Assembly (NCBI GenBank): GCA_003208835.1
Contig: QCVD01000010.1
Coordinates: 1 to 55,514, forward strand
Direction: 5' to 3'
DNA from: Synechococcus sp. AG-683-C23
Lineage (GTDB): Bacteria; Cyanobacteriota; Cyanobacteriia; PCC-6307; Cyanobiaceae
Length of the DNA stretch: 55,514 nt
A model generated the notes under the pieces. That model was not told the origin of the DNA. It saw nothing but the letters and a program-made list of their open reading frames with translations, and did not search any database. Every line of letters begins with the position of its first letter. Positions within the stretch are counted from its first letter, which is position 1. Positions 1 to 7,844 of this stretch are shown here, in pieces. The translations under genes were made by a program, and so were the position numbers.

Positions 1-390
1 CGCGATTGCATTGAGGCCATGGCGATTCTGTTTGAAGAAGGTCTTGAGTTCCGTACGGAACGTTTGAACTTGGCGGTGGAACAAGATTTCTCCAATGCCA
101 CCGATGTGGCTGATTACCTCGTTGCCCGGGGAGTTCCCTTCCGTGAGGCTTATCAGCTTGTTGGTGCTGTTGTTCGCCGTTGCCTTGATGAAGGTTGTTT
201 GTTGAGAGATTTGACCCTTTCGGCATGGCAAGAGTTGCATCCAGCCTTTGAGGCTGATCTGCACGATGCGCTTGCCCCGCGGGCGGTTGTGGCCGCTCGC
301 CGCAGTGAAGGAGGAACAGGATTTGATCGGGTGGATGAACAATTAGACCGCTGGTTGCAGCATTTGAAAGGAACACAACCTGTTGGATGA
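1..390 (+). CDS. argH: argininosuccinate lyase, C-terminal part (5' end outside window)
   Basis: This is the last 129 residues of argininosuccinate lyase, which splits argininosuccinate into arginine and fumarate in the last step of arginine synthesis. The frame is already open at base 1 ([14 protein letters not shown]...), so the start lies outside the window. The segment [20 protein letters not shown] is typical of the C-terminal helical domain of the fumarase/aspartase superfamily, and the stop is TGA at 388-390. The catalytic signature region is not visible here. The 5' end of an argH gene lies about 80 bases downstream on the opposite strand, so this piece is either the end of a complete second copy or the displaced 3' half of one broken gene. 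Family identity is very likely; whether the whole gene is intact cannot be seen. Confidence 0.85.
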   Translation, partial: RDCIEAMAILFEEGLEFRTERLNLAVEQDFSNATDVADYLVARGVPFREAYQLVGAVVRRCLDEGCLLRDLTLSAWQELHPAFEADLHDALAPRAVVAARRSEGGTGFDRVDEQLDRWLQHLKGTQPVG

Positions 391-434
391 CTCCCCCGCG
401 CTTTCGGGTCTACGCTGAAGCTGTCAGTGGTAGG

Positions 435-791
435 TCACTTCGTTCCGGAGTCATGGCCCCATGGCAATGATCCAGGCCCCAACAAAGAAATCAGTCGCCG
501 CTCAACGGCGAAATGCACGTCTTCATCGGCAAGTCCAGGCTGAAACGTTCCGGCATGGGCCTCGGTCCGAATCGCCTCGAGACCCTGCACCAACTGCTCA
601 GCTTCCTCAACGCTGATCACCCCGCAGGAACCCAGCATCCGTGCATGGGCAATCGACCCATCCAAATCCTCCTGAAGCAATGTGAGATCAAAGCCAATCG
701 AAGCATTGAACACTTCAATAAAAGGATGCAAGCCTTGCTCGAAGCGATCACTCCAAGTGCCGTCGGCGCCGCCTGTCACCCCACCAGCCAT
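435..791 (-). pseudogene. argH: argininosuccinate lyase, N-terminal fragment, broken after about 106-110 codons
   Basis: Reading on the minus strand from ATG 791 (an upstream in-frame ATG lies at 803), the product begins MAGGVTGG and continues [20 protein letters not shown], then [15 protein letters not shown] and [17 protein letters not shown], all typical of the ArgH N-terminus. After LLGP the expected continuation (the HTGRSRNDQ region) is absent. It is replaced by a short unrelated tail ending in TGA at 437-435. The break maps to about base 473, where the short word ggcccc also occurs at 455-460. The fragment sits 3' of the PP2C gene on the same strand, which I recall as the normal place of argH in this group, so this is the positionally original 5' end. 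Without the catalytic core it should be inactive. Confidence 0.85.
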
Positions 792-840
792 CGATCTATT
801 CATTAATACCCACAGCTTGTCAGGCGGAAGGTTGCTCGCC

Positions 841-2292
841 CTAAGACTGTTGATAAGCCATGTTTGGCAATTTGACCGCCTCGGGCACTTTCAAGACCAC
901 CATGGAGGCGTCATCTTCTAGCTGTCGATTCACTCCTACAAATCGATCCAAACGCTCAAACAAGGTGTCGAGAATTCCCTGAGACCCTTGTCCACTGCGG
1001 CAGGCACTCTCTAAGGCACGAATCAACCGAGCTTCATCAAAGCGATCTCCAGTTAATCCGGGTGCTTCGGTCACACCATCCGTGTAGTACAGAAGAACGT
1101 CACCCGGATCCAGCCGCACTTCACCGAGCCCATAGTCCGCCTCCGGCTGTAATCCGATCAACAAGCCAGCAGCATCCAACCTGCTGATACTTCTCTGCTC
1201 CGAGCGCCACAGCAAGGGGGGGTTATGGGCTGCATTGGCGTATCGCAAAAGACGGGTTCGTGGATCAAAATCCGAATAAAATAACGTCACGAATCGGTGG
1301 GATTGCGCGAGGTCCTCTTGGGCGAGTTGGTTGAGGTCATGAAGGATGCGATCCGGTGGCAACCCACTGAGAACTTCTGCGCGGAGCATCCCGCGCAACA
1401 TGGTCATCAGCAGGCCAGCGGGAACGCCCTTTCCCATCACATCACCGATGACCAGCGCCCAGCGACCACATTCCCGTCGATGACGGATGAGTTCAGGACG
1501 TGTGGGAATAAAATCGTAGTAATCACCACCCACTTGAAACGCTGGACGGCAGCGAGCGGCAAGCTCCACGCCCTCAATCACCGGACAATGATCGGGCAAC
1601 AATTGAGCCTGAATCTCCGCCCCAATGGTCAGCTGACGATCAACCCGTTCATGACGACGAGCGTCTTGCAACATGAGGTCATTTTCGATCGCCACACCCG
1701 CCAAATCAGCCACCAATTGGGCATTACGGCGATGCACGTCGGTCCAAACCAAATCGGACGTGGGATCAAACACATACAACCGACCGCGACATCGACCGCG
1801 AACCACCACAGATGTGGCAAACAAACCCGCCTTTGGCAGACAGCGTTGAACCAAGCGATCCAAGGCCAACACCTGGGCGTCATCGGTGCCAAATCCAGCC
1901 GATTCCCCAGGTTGGAAGCCCACTAAGCGGCGAAAAAGATCCTGGGATTGCTCAACGGGGACAACCTGAAGTTGATCGCGCCACAAACGACCATCGGATT
2001 GAAACGGCACGATAAGAGCACCATCGACTCCCACAAGTCGAGACACCACAACAGGCACCAGCTCTAAGAAGCGATGCAGATTGGTAAAACTGCGAAGGGC
2101 AAAAGCGAGCGACACAAGAAGATCCTGATTGCGACGCTGTTCGTTACTCAAGCTGTCGAACAGTTGACGCAATGACTCCGTCGCTTGAGGCGAAGGACCC
2201 ACAACCCTCTGTGCCGGGGTGGGATGGCGACGGGGCGGCTTGCTGCTCAACGCTGCGACCCCCTCAAGATGCGCAACGTAGCAACGGTTCAT
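841..2292 (-). CDS. SpoIIE/RsbU-type PP2C serine phosphatase with GAF-like domain
   Basis: A 483-residue protein phosphatase of the SpoIIE/RsbU (PPM) class, which usually dephosphorylates anti-sigma-factor antagonists in partner-switching signalling. Residues about 60-208 look like a GAF-type sensor domain ending in a helix ([19 protein letters not shown]). The catalytic domain follows, with metal-binding GGDYYDF (255-261), GDVMGKG (283-289), YTDGVTE (403-409) and LEDDAS (458-463). All acidic metal ligands expected of an active enzyme appear to be present. No membrane segment is seen, so it should be cytoplasmic. Its ATG overlaps the ftsY stop as ATGA (2289-2292), implying translational coupling, and the argH fragment starts about 50 bases downstream. 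The signal sensed and the substrate cannot be told from sequence. Confidence 0.9.
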   Translation of the reverse strand: MNRCYVAHLEGVAALSSKPPRRHPTPAQRVVGPSPQATESLRQLFDSLSNEQRRNQDLLVSLAFALRSFTNLHRFLELVPVVVSRLVGVDGALIVPFQSDGRLWRDQLQVVPVEQSQDLFRRLVGFQPGESAGFGTDDAQVLALDRLVQRCLPKAGLFATSVVVRGRCRGRLYVFDPTSDLVWTDVHRRNAQLVADLAGVAIENDLMLQDARRHERVDRQLTIGAEIQAQLLPDHCPVIEGVELAARCRPAFQVGGDYYDFIPTRPELIRHRRECGRWALVIGDVMGKGVPAGLLMTMLRGMLRAEVLSGLPPDRILHDLNQLAQEDLAQSHRFVTLFYSDFDPRTRLLRYANAAHNPPLLWRSEQRSISRLDAAGLLIGLQPEADYGLGEVRLDPGDVLLYYTDGVTEAPGLTGDRFDEARLIRALESACRSGQGSQGILDTLFERLDRFVGVNRQLEDDASMVVLKVPEAVKLPNMAYQQS

Positions 2293-3827
2293 CGTCCGGC
2301 CAGTAGAGCCTCAACGAATTCAAAACTGTTAAACGGCCGTAGATCACGGATGCCCTCCCCGGCACCAATGAAACGGATGGGCAAGCCTGCTTCCGACGAC
2401 ACCGCCAAAGCGACACCACCTCTGGCAGTGCCATCGAGTTTGGTCACAACAACTCCCGTCAAACCTGCTGCTTTCGCAAAGGCCATTGCTTGACGCAAAC
2501 CGTTTTGACCTTGGCTGGCATCCAGCACCAACAACGACTCAACATTGGCTTCTGGGGCGAGACGATCAATGATTTTCCGAACCTTTTGCAGTTCTTCCAT
2601 CAAGTTGTGTTTGGTCTGCAATCGACCTGCTGTATCCACAAGCAGCAGATCGGTTTCACGGGACCGAGCAGCGCCGATGGCATCGAACACCACCGCAGCT
2701 GGATCTGCATTGCTGCTTGGATTGGACACCACAGCAACATCGCTGCGTTCACCCCAAATTTCCACCTGTTGTACGGCTGCTGCCCGAAAGGTGTCTGCAG
2801 CTGCGATCAAGGCTGAGTAGCCACTACGCACAGCAAGATTCGCAAGCTTCCCAAGGGTTGTGGTTTTTCCGACGCCATTCACTCCCACCATCAACCAAAT
2901 ATTTAAACGACCTCGCTCCGGCGCGAGCAGGGGAACGCCACTGGCCTTAATCGGAGCATCCAGCAAGCCGCGCAGTTGATCCTTGAGAAAACGAATTCCC
3001 TCAATTGGATCGACAACGTCTTCATTCATCCGCTGTCGCAACGCGTCAAGTACCTGATCGGTGGCCTGAACACCCGCATCGGCACGCAGTAGAAGAGTCT
3101 CGAGTTCGTCCAGCACCTCTGGCGTGAGGGGATCATCGCCAAGGTTTTCCAACAGGCTGGTAACGAAGCCCTGCCGTGTCTTCTCCAGACCACGACGGAG
3201 CCGTCCAAGCCAATCGATTTCCTCAAGCGAAATCTGATCAGCACGCCGACCCTGCGCTGCTAGAACCTCAGCAGACCACGTGAAGTCGTCATCAAAGTCA
3301 CCAAGGGTCGGCTCAACAGCATCTGCAGCTGGGACGGAAGAAGTGGTGGCGGGCGGTTCAGGCGTCGATGCCGAAGCCACCTCAAGCGCACGAACCTCCT
3401 GCTCTTGTTGCCGCTGCTGACGTTGCGCCGCGGCCTGTTCGAGTAGGGACACACCAACTGTTGGAGCTGGGGTGGGTTCTGGGCTGACCTCTGGTGTTAG
3501 CGGAGCGAGTGAATCTGATTCATTTACAGGCTCTGGCTCTGAAGCTGGGGTGGGCTCAGGAGTTGTCGAAACTGGCGTTGTTGGCACCGAAGCAGCAGCT
3601 TGTTGCTGTGCCTTTAAACGTGCGTAGGCCTCACGGGCCCAAACCAACGCTTCGTCTTCTGGCTCTTCAGCCTTTTGTTCGACATCGTCTTGAGGAGCTG
3701 AGTGATCTGGCTCAGGCTTCACCTGAACAGGATCTGCAGGCGGTTGTTGTTCAACCTCAGGTGAATCTGGCGTTGAAGGAGGTTCCCCAGGGGATCCGGC
3801 CTGACGCTCGAACCAGTTGAACACCAT
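2289..3827 (-). CDS. ftsY: signal recognition particle receptor FtsY
   Basis: A 512-residue SRP-receptor GTPase that docks ribosome-SRP complexes at the membrane for co-translational insertion. The first 200 residues are a low-complexity acidic/proline region (A domain). The N domain starts near residue 205, and the G domain carries GVNGVGKTT (315-323), DTFRAAA (345-351), DTAGR (398-402) and TKLDG (462-466). It is longer than E. coli FtsY mainly through the spacer-like N-terminus. The stop of nusB overlaps its ATG by one base (TGATG at 3825-3829), and the PP2C gene overlaps its own stop, so nusB, ftsY and PP2C are probably one transcript. Confidence 0.97.
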   Translation of the reverse strand: MVFNWFERQAGSPGEPPSTPDSPEVEQQPPADPVQVKPEPDHSAPQDDVEQKAEEPEDEALVWAREAYARLKAQQQAAASVPTTPVSTTPEPTPASEPEPVNESDSLAPLTPEVSPEPTPAPTVGVSLLEQAAAQRQQRQQEQEVRALEVASASTPEPPATTSSVPAADAVEPTLGDFDDDFTWSAEVLAAQGRRADQISLEEIDWLGRLRRGLEKTRQGFVTSLLENLGDDPLTPEVLDELETLLLRADAGVQATDQVLDALRQRMNEDVVDPIEGIRFLKDQLRGLLDAPIKASGVPLLAPERGRLNIWLMVGVNGVGKTTTLGKLANLAVRSGYSALIAAADTFRAAAVQQVEIWGERSDVAVVSNPSSNADPAAVVFDAIGAARSRETDLLLVDTAGRLQTKHNLMEELQKVRKIIDRLAPEANVESLLVLDASQGQNGLRQAMAFAKAAGLTGVVVTKLDGTARGGVALAVSSEAGLPIRFIGAGEGIRDLRPFNSFEFVEALLAGR

Positions 3828-4462
3828 CAGTCCGCTGCAGTGGATTGAGCATCATGGAAGCGACGCAACACACCATTAATCATTCGACGACCCTTTTCAT
3901 CGCTGTATCGATTCGCCAATTCAACGGCCTCATTGAACGCCACAGGAGCAGGTGTGCCCATGGTTTGGAGGTCTACAACGGCAAGACGAAGAATGTCGCG
4001 ATCGATGCGCGGTAGTCGGGCCAACCGCCAGCCTTCCATCACTTGATCCAATCTCGCGTCGATGCTCTCGCGCTGCCGGATCACCTGAGCAATGCGTTCC
4101 ATCGCAGCAGAACGAATTTGCTCTTGATCTGCCAGGAGCAGAAGCCTGGGAAGTTCAAGGGTGGCTGAAAGGCCATTCAAAACCTGTTCGGCAGCGCCTA
4201 GCGATGAACGCAGGTGATCACGGACAACATCCAGGGTGGAAGCCTGACCCTGTTGAAGTTCGCTATCAAGGAGACATTGCTGAGCTTGATCCAGTTCCGT
4301 GGCAGATGAATCGAGGGTTTCCCTCCAATGTTGAGTGAGGCTTTCAAGGGCCTTATCAAGCAGGGACTCAATCCCTAAATCAGCTGTAGAAGTCTTTTTC
4401 TGTTCCGAGACTTGACCGAGCACCAGCAAGGCCAACTCGCGGGAAAGAGATCGTGAGGCCAT
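3827..4462 (-). CDS. nusB: transcription antitermination protein NusB
   Basis: A 211-residue NusB, the RNA-binding all-helical factor that with NusE (S10) binds boxA in rRNA transcripts. It is longer than the roughly 140-residue E. coli protein because of an extra helical stretch between about residues 25 and 105. The N-terminal SRELALLVLGQVSEQ and the C-terminal RIDRDILRLAVVDL...PVAFNEAVELANRYSDEKGRRMINGVL are the family core. It begins with ATG at 4462, three bases after the stop of the DUF502 gene, and ends overlapping the ftsY start by one base. The tight spacing points to one operon from about 5896 to at least 841. Confidence 0.95.
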   Translation of the reverse strand: MASRSLSRELALLVLGQVSEQKKTSTADLGIESLLDKALESLTQHWRETLDSSATELDQAQQCLLDSELQQGQASTLDVVRDHLRSSLGAAEQVLNGLSATLELPRLLLLADQEQIRSAAMERIAQVIRQRESIDARLDQVMEGWRLARLPRIDRDILRLAVVDLQTMGTPAPVAFNEAVELANRYSDEKGRRMINGVLRRFHDAQSTAAD

Positions 4463-4465
4463 GAA

Positions 4466-5248
4466 TTAGCTGGAGGGGGATGCGGAGGCCCGCAACTGAG
4501 CCATGAGACTGGAAAAGCTGCGATTCACAGGAGCTTCTTGCTCATCTGGATTCACAATGCCAGCAGAAATGATGGTGCGGAACGCCTCCTCTACGGAAAT
4601 ATTGAGTTCGCGGACCGAGCCCTCTGGCACAAGCGTGTACCAGCCAGTGGTTGGGTTTGGAGCCGTGGGGATAAACACACTAAGGAGTGGTGTTTCCAGG
4701 TCGGATTGCAGCGAAGGACCCACCTCGCCGGTGACAAAACCAACACTGAACAAACCTTCCCTTGGATATTCGACAAGAACAACACGGCGGAAGCGGGCCG
4801 AATTGCCCCCCAAAACAGTTTCAAGCAGCTGCTTGAGAGTTTTGTAAACGGAACCAGCAAGGGGAATCCGGCTCAGGGTTCCCTCTCCAAATTCGAGCAG
4901 CCAACGACCCACAATGTTGCGGGCCATAAGGCCAATCAACAGGATCCCCATCAAAGGAACCGTGAGCCCGAGGGAAAGGTTGATCAGGTCCTGAAGAAGC
5001 GGATTCAGGGTGATGAAAGGGTTGAACTGCTTCGGAATTGACGTGAGAAAAGCCAGCACAAACCGGCTGACAATCGTGGATAACCAGATTGTTGTTGCCA
5101 GTGGAATCACCACCAGCAACCCTGCAATCAGGTCATTTTTGAGATCTTGCTGAAGCCGTTCGCCCAGCGGTAGATCAGGTCTGGGGTTGGACTGAACCAA
5201 GGAGTCTCTGCACCCAGAGTCAGGGAGTTCAACCAACCTAACCAGCAA
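4466..5248 (-). CDS. DUF502 family membrane protein
   Basis: A DUF502 protein of up to 260 residues. Two hydrophobic segments near residues 38-68 and 87-112 anchor it in the membrane, followed by a soluble domain with the family hallmarks GEGTLSRIPLAGSVYKTLKQ and TAPNPTTGWY. The function of DUF502 is not established. The first codon at 5248 is TTG and directly follows the stop of the upstream gene. A second TTG near 5200 (giving LVQSNPRPD...) is an equally plausible start because the preceding residues look poorly conserved. It lies between the HpsJ-like gene and nusB with almost no spacing, so it is probably cotranscribed with them. Confidence 0.88.
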   Translation of the reverse strand: MLVRLVELPDSGCRDSLVQSNPRPDLPLGERLQQDLKNDLIAGLLVVIPLATTIWLSTIVSRFVLAFLTSIPKQFNPFITLNPLLQDLINLSLGLTVPLMGILLIGLMARNIVGRWLLEFGEGTLSRIPLAGSVYKTLKQLLETVLGGNSARFRRVVLVEYPREGLFSVGFVTGEVGPSLQSDLETPLLSVFIPTAPNPTTGWYTLVPEGSVRELNISVEEAFRTIISAGIVNPDEQEAPVNRSFSSLMAQLRASASPSS

Positions 5249-5896
5249 TCAGATCACTGCAGTGAGTGCAAGCAGCACAAAAGCAATGGCAAGAACAACA
5301 GCGGTGGCCGTCCCACCAATCAATCGTTGCCGAGATTCGCGGTTTTTCTGTGACTCCACCCGTTTGAGCTGAGTTGCCATTTGGCTGATCTGCTCATCAA
5401 TCATCGTCTCTGCAGCGCGCTGCTTGTCGTCCTTGCTGGCATCAGCGGCCAACTGTCCAGCTTGAGCTAACTGTTCGCCCAAAGAAGCCACCTGCTCGGG
5501 ATTGTCCCGAAAAGCACGGGCTTCCTTCATCGCTGCGCGTCCCTGCTCGATGTTCTGAGCCTGCGACAGATCACCAGCCCCGCTGCTTAAGGACATCGGA
5601 ACTGCAACCAGCATGCCAATGGCCAAGAGAGCTGAAAGAACACAAACCACAGCCCGCAATGGTGTGACCTGCTGTTGCGGGTTCTCAAGACGCGATCCAA
5701 TCAGACAGGTCAACAGACCGATAAAACCGAGTGGGGCCAGCGCAACCAAAGGTCCAGTGATCTGAGGACTGGTTGCCTCCGCTGACCAGTCACTTCCCAC
5801 CAAGACCGCAGCCATCTGCAGGACGAGAACAAGAACCATCGTGAGGCCCAGCCAACGAAGCAGAGATGCCAGGCGTCCCGTTTCGGTTCCCGTCAC
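5249..5896 (-). CDS. HpsJ-like cyanobacterial membrane protein
   Basis: A 215-residue protein with hydrophobic segments near residues 12-32, 47-67 and 80-100, a charged helical region (about 110-185, SQAQNIEQGRAAMKEARAF..., likely coiled coil), and a last membrane helix at 195-214. This layout resembles the cyanobacterial HpsJ family, linked in filamentous species to polysaccharide secretion. Its role in a unicellular Synechococcus is unknown, and the match is by resemblance only. The start is GTG at 5896. The head of queG begins immediately on the other strand, so the promoter must lie within or very close to queG coding sequence. It is the first gene of the overlapping run that includes nusB and ftsY. 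Confidence 0.7.
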   Translation of the reverse strand: MTGTETGRLASLLRWLGLTMVLVLVLQMAAVLVGSDWSAEATSPQITGPLVALAPLGFIGLLTCLIGSRLENPQQQVTPLRAVVCVLSALLAIGMLVAVPMSLSSGAGDLSQAQNIEQGRAAMKEARAFRDNPEQVASLGEQLAQAGQLAADASKDDKQRAAETMIDEQISQMATQLKRVESQKNRESRQRLIGGTATAVVLAIAFVLLALTAVI

Positions 5897-5902
5897 GTGA
5901 AG

Positions 5903-6898
5903 ATGAAAAAACAGGTCCCAACCATACGGTCGATGTCAGGGCAACACCCAGATCAACTCACACACTTGAGCCACGCTCTGAAACAACGGGCTCGGGACGA
6001 AGGGTTTGATCCGGTTGGAATTGCTCGTTTGCCTGGAAGTCCCCGCCTGCAGCTGCGGACAGAAGCATTGCAACGTTGGCTCGATCACGGGTACCAAGCC
6101 GATATGGCATGGATGGCAGCGCCACGCCGACGCGATGCTTCTCAACTTTTAGAGGGGGTACAAAGCCTGTTGGCCGTGGGATTGAACTACTACGTTTCTG
6201 CGCAATCAGCCCCGGGATCATTAAAGGTGGCGCGCTACGGCTGGGGTCGCGATTACCACAGGGTTGTTGAGCAACGTCTACGACGCGTGGGGCGTTGGTT
6301 ATCCGAACAAAAGCCAAGCTGCCAATGGCGTGTTTGTGTCGACGCATCTCCGCTCTTGGACAAAGTTTGGGCGGAAGAAGCTGGACTGGGTTGGATCGGA
6401 AAACACAGCAATGTGATCCATCCCCATCGAGGCTCATGGATGGTGATTGGTCACCTGCTCACAACGGAACCACTCCAAGCGGATGCTCCAGCTAAAACCC
6501 TTTGTGGACGCTGTGTCGCTTGCATCGAAGCCTGCCCCACCGATGCCATCCGCGAACCATTCGTTGTTGACGCCCAACGATGCCTGGCGTTTCACACCAT
6601 TGAAAACCGAGAGCCCGATCTTCCAGAGTCGATCAAAACGTCCCTTGGACCGTGGATCGCCGGTTGTGATATTTGCCAAGACGTTTGTCCTTGGAACCAT
6701 CGGGATTTACCGAGCAGTGAAGATCCGGATATGCAACCTCGACCATGGCTCCTCAATGTGAAAGCCCAAGAGCTTCAGCACTGGGACGATGCCACCTGGG
6801 ATCAACAGTTACGGGGTTCTGCTTTACGGCGAATTAAGCCGTGGATGTGGCGCAGAAATGCTGCAGCAGCGGAACCGGATCTGCCTCCTAACCTCTGA
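5903..6898 (+). CDS. queG: epoxyqueuosine reductase QueG
   Basis: The iron-sulfur, cobalamin-dependent enzyme that reduces epoxyqueuosine to queuosine in the tRNA wobble base, the last step of queuosine synthesis. Two ferredoxin-like 4Fe-4S clusters are visible: CGRCVACIEACP (about residues 203-214 counted from the GTG at 5897) and a second formed by Cys in DAQRCLAF plus CDICQDVCPW (257-265). The VDASPLLDK segment near 149 contains the conserved active-site acid of the family. Three starts are possible: GTG 5897, ATG 5903 and ATG 5933; none has a clear ribosome binding site, and homolog length would also fit 5933. It is divergent from the HpsJ-like gene with essentially no spacer. Confidence 0.95.
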   Translation: MKKQVPTIRSMSGQHPDQLTHLSHALKQRARDEGFDPVGIARLPGSPRLQLRTEALQRWLDHGYQADMAWMAAPRRRDASQLLEGVQSLLAVGLNYYVSAQSAPGSLKVARYGWGRDYHRVVEQRLRRVGRWLSEQKPSCQWRVCVDASPLLDKVWAEEAGLGWIGKHSNVIHPHRGSWMVIGHLLTTEPLQADAPAKTLCGRCVACIEACPTDAIREPFVVDAQRCLAFHTIENREPDLPESIKTSLGPWIAGCDICQDVCPWNHRDLPSSEDPDMQPRPWLLNVKAQELQHWDDATWDQQLRGSALRRIKPWMWRRNAAAAEPDLPPNL

Positions 6899-6911
6899 TC
6901 AAAAGAGATCG

Positions 6912-7799
6912 GTGGACGTGCTTCGAGGATTCAAATTGAAACGAAGCCTGACCGCAGCTCTGATCAGCATCAGCAGCGTTTGCCTGATCGCTCCAGCCCA
7001 GGCCCTGGTGCCATACGTCTACTTGCCATCAGAGGTGGAGCTCTCGGGATCCTCTCTTGGAATCGGGCGGACCGCAGCTCAACTGCTGCAAATGGGCCAG
7101 CCCCAGGAGGCCTCACAACTTGCGGCTTTAGCTGTTCGCCTCAACCCAAACGATGAACGGTTGTGGACTGTTCTGGCAGAAGCGCAACTTCGTAGCAACC
7201 AACTGGAAGACGCCAGTCAATCGCTTGCGAAAGCCAAGAAAATCAATCCCAACAATGCTGGGCTCTGGTTTGCAGAAGCAGCGATTGCACTGCGTGCAGA
7301 ACGACCGGAAGAAGCCATAGCGCTCATTCAACGAGGATTGCAAATCGATGTAAACAATGCATCTGCCTACTTCGATCTTGGGAATGCACGGATCATGCAA
7401 AACAAGTTTGCAGTCGCGTTGCAATCCTTCGAAAAAGCAACTGAAATCAAACCAGACTTTTGGGAAGCCCTCAACAATCAAGCCCTTGTTCTGTTTGAAC
7501 TGGGACAACATGACGAGGCCATTCGACGTTGGCGTCGTGTGATCAAGCTGGAGCAGAACGCAGAACCAATGCTGGCTTTAGCTGCTGCGTTAAACCAAAA
7601 GGGCGAACAGAGCGAAGCTCTATCGCTGGCCAAGGAAGCCCTGTCAAAAAATCCCAATTACGTTTTGCCGATGCATCAAAAAGAGCAGCTTTGGGGTTCC
7701 CATGTGAGAGAAGCCACAGCAAACTTGCTGCGTGAAGCAGCACTTGCCAGCAGCGTTGAACGGGCCCAGGCCAATGCCACCTGGAAAAAACGTCAGTGA
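6912..7799 (+). CDS. exported TPR-repeat protein
   Basis: A protein of about 295 residues starting at GTG 6912 (or GTG 6918), 13 bases after the queG stop. The frame stays open upstream into queG, but those residues are not protein-like. The N-terminus is a signal peptide (FKLKRSLTAALISISSVCLIAPAQA, listed here in parts: basic FKLKR, hydrophobic core, AQA cleavage site). It is followed by five or more tetratricopeptide repeats, for example ERLWTVLAEAQLRSNQLEDA, ASAYFDLGNARIMQNKFAVA and WEALNNQALVLFELGQHDEA. TPR arrays bind proteins, so this is likely a periplasmic or thylakoid-lumen scaffold. Similar proteins occur beside gyrA in marine Synechococcus. The specific partner is unknown. Confidence 0.88.
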   Translation: MDVLRGFKLKRSLTAALISISSVCLIAPAQALVPYVYLPSEVELSGSSLGIGRTAAQLLQMGQPQEASQLAALAVRLNPNDERLWTVLAEAQLRSNQLEDASQSLAKAKKINPNNAGLWFAEAAIALRAERPEEAIALIQRGLQIDVNNASAYFDLGNARIMQNKFAVALQSFEKATEIKPDFWEALNNQALVLFELGQHDEAIRRWRRVIKLEQNAEPMLALAAALNQKGEQSEALSLAKEALSKNPNYVLPMHQKEQLWGSHVREATANLLREAALASSVERAQANATWKKRQ

Positions 7800-7844
7800 A
7801 CGTCTGTAGGCTGAGCTACTTCTTCCCCAATATCCGCGGACGGG

